Below are positions 60,508 through 64,000 of a DNA stretch of 64,000 nt, in pieces. Each line of letters begins with the position of its first letter. Position 1 is the stretch's first letter. The stretch spans positions 6,938,501-7,002,500 of the forward strand of contig JARHVA010000021.1 in NCBI GenBank assembly GCA_037957365.1, given 5' to 3'. The DNA comes from Torreya grandis (Eukaryota > Streptophyta > Pinopsida > Cupressales > Taxaceae). The notes beneath the pieces were generated by a model that was not told where the DNA came from, did no database searches, and saw only the letters and a list, made by a program, of their open reading frames with translations. The position numbers and the translations under genes are program-made.

Positions 60508-60920
60508 TTTTAGAGAATAGTTAGCCTTCACAATAATTTATACATTGTAATATGAATAATTATGAGAGTAATAATTTATTATTATGGATAGTTAGTTTAT
60601 TATAATAGTTTTGATTAGAATATATTATTAGTTGTATTATTGTTATAAGTTATAATAATAGCACGCAAATAAGTTTGTTATTATTTACATATAAAATATT
60701 GTGTATCCGAATAAAATATTGGTAGAGATATGATTTCCCCAATTATAAAAAAATAATTTCTTATATAATTGTAAATTTCTATATCAATTTATTATCAAAG
60801 TATGTGAATAATATTATATATTATCAATGTGATTAAATATTCTCTATACTTGACCTGTGGGTTCTTTTGAAATTTATGTGCATGAAATGAAGCTTTAATA
60901 AACTTTGTTTGATACTAATA
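60508..60920 (+). repeat. 5' LTR
   Basis: Aligns end to end with 63090-63499, for example ATTATGAGAGTAATAAT, GTTATTATTTACATATA and TGATTAAATATTCTCTATAC. Confidence 0.85.
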
Positions 60921-60921
60921 G

Positions 60922-60933
60922 TAGTATCAGAGC
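60922..60933 (+). other. primer-binding site, initiator-Met type
   Basis: TAGTATCAGAGC differs by one base from TGGTATCAGAGC and lies one base after the 5' LTR. Confidence 0.85.
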
Positions 60934-61019
60934 AGGGTATTATCAAAGCATGGTTGTACATTGTCCATTTCAATGAAAGTCGTATAAAATTTCTAAAGAG
61001 CAAATTAGGTGTATGTTTG

Positions 61020-61830
61020 CAAAGAATATTGAGTGTGACAGTCGCCAAAATTCTTTGTATTAGATCTATACGCAGCGTAAGCGTAGTGGAGCCAATTCAT
61101 CAATCAGTATGAGCATATAGCTTTCCAAATATCACGAACTATTTGGAACTTGTGTAGTCTATGGCTACATATGAAGATGTGCTTTAATTTCATACGATGA
61201 TGCATTTGTTGATCCTTTCGTGCATCAAATTGGATGCAATGCAACAGTGTGTCGACGGCCTCCCACACCAGATTGGTTCACCATTACGGTTTTAAAATCT
61301 GCAATACTACATTCTTCCTACTTGCATCGATTCTGTGCACAATTGAATATATAAATAGCGTGAAGTACAGAATTGCATTTCATCAAGACCACGCCGAGCT
61401 CTTTATCCTCATCACTCATGCCGTGCGAATCACCGCTTGCAGCGTTCTAATATCTTCTGTATGATTTCAATTCTACTATGGCATCATCTTATATTCTTTG
61501 TCATCATCTCTACATCTGAAGACAGTGTAATAATATCTGGCAATAAAGCATGTTGTATTATTCTGTTGCATGCAAAGTTATACAACTTACTCTGCCCATA
61601 TTGATTGCTGGCAATTCTGAAAGTACCTTGGTGTATTGATTGATTTTGAAGTACTTTGGCGAACCAACCACAGGACTGATAGAGTCCACATGTATTTTTT
61701 CTTGGAGAGAAAGCGGAGCCTGCATTTGGATCGTGTTGATCAAGCATTGCCTTACCTAAACATTGGACGCTCGACTGCCACACGGTTGTGCATCCCAACA
61801 AGATCAACTGCGACTCAAACTGTTACTTAG
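61020..61830. other. less AT-rich insert inside the nested element
   Basis: This part of the interior has more CpG and G/C than its surroundings and includes a TATATAAATAG box (about 61348). Open frames of 76 codons (plus, 61234-61464) and 107 codons (minus, 61807-61484) match nothing I recognise. It may be host DNA picked up by the element. Confidence 0.35.
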
Positions 61831-63079
61831 GTGTGAGTTTTTTTTTAAAAAAAATATATATATTTTTAGCTTTTTCATTGTAGGTATCGGTATTTGGTAT
61901 TTTAGGTTATATTAGAAATTCGTTTATTAATAGTTTTTAGATTGGTCAAAAGTCATAACGTAAATGTTGTTTTTTTAATGAATCGAGTATTATGTTATTT
62001 GTCAAGTGTTATATTTAAGAATTTGTACTTCGATGTCATATGGAAATTAAAAAAAAATAAAATAAAAATAAAGTGTCGAATGTTTTTGTTTATTATTGTT
62101 AAAGTCATATTAGTTGTAATGTTTAGTTATTTAAAAAAATTATCTTCTTATCTATCATAAAAAAGTATTAAAACTCTGTTAATTGAGTCAAGTCTAACAT
62201 GTCAAAAGTGTTATTTAGTTTGTCAAATTTAAATTTTAATTGGATTTTGATTATGAGTTGTGAGTTAAAAGTTATCGAGTCAATAGTTGAGTTAAAGTCA
62301 AATATGTCATTAGTCAAACTTTTTATTGTAACAAATGTATTATTACTTGTATGGAATGCTCAAATTATGGAGGGATTTTTCTCAAAAAATTAATACATCT
62401 AATATTCGTAATTTCATCAACTGAGTAAGCAACAACCTACTAGAGGTTGGAGGATACTGGAGGATGGAGGCTTTTTACACCTCTCATTAGCCACTAATGA
62501 AGGGGTGCTTCTTGCTATAGTGGCACACATATATATATTTTCTATTTTCAGCATTTGTTTGTGTGTGATGAATAAGAGGTATATTTACTTATTTTTCTCA
62601 CATATGACACTACATAAAAAAAGGTGTTTAGAAGAAACACAAATGTGGTAACAGTTAGGAGAGGAGCTACTGCAGAGACCTTGCGACTACCTTATTTATG
62701 GAGACGATCCATTAGTGACATGTTCATTATGGTCATGTAAAGTAAATGCGGGATGGATTCCTTTGCATAGTAGCGGTCATGTGCAGAAGATCACATCAGT
62801 AGTATGCAGGCTTAAGAGTATGTGGTGGTATACAGTTCTGTTCATGTCAGTTCTTGAAGGTAGGAGTGAAAGTTGAATAGATGGTGTTCCTATCGTGGTT
62901 TCCACACTATTAGGTTGATGTGTTCCCTCAATGAATGGTTAATGGAAGATGTTCTTGTTTGAAGTTCCCACACTAATTCAATTGATGTGTTCTCCATACT
63001 GAATGGTTGATATGAAGTTGATGTGTTCCTTCATTACTTTCATTAAGTCCTGTGAAACACAAATTACCATGTAAGGCCT

Positions 63080-63089
63080 AAGGGGAAAA
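63080..63089 (+). other. polypurine tract
   Basis: AAGGGGAAAA directly before the TG of the 3' LTR. Confidence 0.8.
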
Positions 63090-63499
63090 TGTTAGGGAAT
63101 AGTTAGTCCTCATAGTAATTTGTACACCATAAAATGAATAATTATGAGAGTAATAATTCACTATTACAAATAGTTTTTTAGAATATATTTGGTTAAGAAT
63201 ATATTGTTAGTTGTATTATTATTGTAAGTTAAAACAATAGTACGTAAATGAGTTTGTTATTATTTACATATAGGAGATTGTGTATTCGGGTGAAATATTG
63301 GTGGAGATATGATCTCCCTAATTATAGGGAAAAAAATTCTTATATAATTGTAAACTCTCGTATGGATTTATTATCAGAGTTTGTGAATAATATTATATAT
63401 TATTTGTGTGATTAAATATTCTCTATACTTGGTATGTGGGTTCTATTGAACTTTATGTCCATGAAATGAAGCTATGATAAACTTTGGTTGACCCTAATA
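63090..63499 (+). repeat. 3' LTR
   Basis: Starts TGTTAGGGAATAG and ends CTAATA, followed by the target duplication GTTAT. Confidence 0.85.
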
Positions 63500-63504
63500 G
63501 TTAT

Positions 63505-64000
63505 AGTCCTAGTACACAATAATATGGATGAAGAGGAAAGGATATGGTGTTATCCATGTAATATTTCATATTTATCAAAAAAATATGCTTATTTCTAATT
63601 CAAAGATAAGCTATAATGGTGAAAAATTCTTTGCATCAAACTCAAGAACTGGAACAAGTTCAACAACCAAAAGTTATAGGAAATACCATGGTTAAATATT
63701 TAATTGGTGAGTTTGATTCCATTATCAAAGATGGAGGAGCTATAAGAAAGACACAAGTACAATCATATTCCATGACCAAATCAAGTAAAAGAGATATTAA
63801 GGAGCTAGCTTTTAATAAGCCTTCAATTTATACTCACACATCCTTCCAAATATAGTGTCCTCAATTAAAAAAACAAAGATAACAATCCCAAAGGAATATT
63901 AAGCCAATCTAATGTAGAAAAAGTTTCTACAAAATTTGGCAATCGAATTGGCCCTACCACATGATAGAGAGTCGGAATAAAGAATGGATTATATATTATC
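63505..64000 (+). pseudogene. gypsy-like gag, continuation after the nested element
   Basis: Reads MDEEERIWCYPCNISYLSKK, similar to the first half of a gag zinc knuckle, then a 79-codon open stretch (63616-63855) and FGNRIGP near the end. It continues the gag interrupted at 60507 and runs off the right edge. Too decayed for a firm family. Confidence 0.45.

Larger units (their letters stand above)
60508..63499 (+). mobile_element. short LTR retrotransposon nested in gag
   Basis: LTRs at 60508-60920 and 63090-63499, primer-binding site at 60922 and polypurine tract at 63080. The pentamer GTTAT flanks the element on both sides (60503-60507, 63500-63504), a perfect target-site duplication. The LTRs begin TGTTAG (TTTTAG in the left copy) and end CTAATA. 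The 2.2-kb interior has no retroelement protein motif, so it is probably non-autonomous. It contains a less AT-rich stretch (about 61020-61830) that could be captured DNA. Confidence 0.85.

Noticed and set aside
61484..61807. 107-codon minus-strand frame as a host gene
   Set aside because: No recognisable domain, no start context or introns, and it lies inside a non-autonomous LTR element. Kept only as possible captured DNA.

Overview
This is a plant nuclear window: AT-rich, with no prokaryotic signals, GT..AG introns, and wall-to-wall decayed transposable elements between two plant genes. The F-segment dehydrin, the expanded intergenic space and LTR elements with multi-kilobase LTRs suggest a gymnosperm. 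That placement is an inference; only 'seed plant' is well supported.

Layout. (1) 1-877: the 3' part of an R2R3-MYB gene, running in from the left edge. It carries the bHLH-interaction signature in R3, and an unflagged 77-bp intron at 335-411 puts the C-terminal exon back in frame. (2) 878-6744: AT-rich spacer with a decayed minus-strand Ty1/copia fragment (about 4406-5300). (3) 6745-10866: an LTR retrotransposon with two ~440-bp LTRs and an initiator-Met primer-binding site but no recognisable coding capacity. (4) 10867-41578: a large repeat block. A minus-strand, non-autonomous Ty3/gypsy-type element with ~3.45-kb LTRs encodes only gag, protease and a long acidic region. It is present twice because a ~13.9-kb segment (LTR-internal-LTR plus about 1 kb of flank) was duplicated in tandem, and a third internal fragment follows the last LTR. 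(5) 41588-48398: another minus-strand element with ~380-bp LTRs and decayed Tat/Ogre-like gag and protease pieces. (6) 50173-53813: a decayed Helitron Rep/helicase gene on the plus strand. (7) 54189-55120: an intact two-exon dehydrin gene with DRE/CRT and ACGT-core motifs in its promoter. (8) 55121-59610: spacer, a GGTTCAA-rich repeat and an LTR-like remnant. (9) 59921-64000: a plus-strand gypsy-like gag split by a short, probably non-autonomous LTR element (60508-63499) with a perfect 5-bp target-site duplication.

Only the MYB and the dehydrin look like host genes. They are separated by about 53 kb of nested and duplicated elements, and nothing shows that they act together. The dehydrin is intact and probably stress-inducible. 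The MYB is cut by the window edge, so whether it is intact cannot be judged. The most informative features are structural: the tandem segmental duplication, shown by pairwise affinities among four LTRs; the gag-protease element that lacks reverse transcriptase; the nested insertion; and the possible Helitron end beside the dehydrin promoter.
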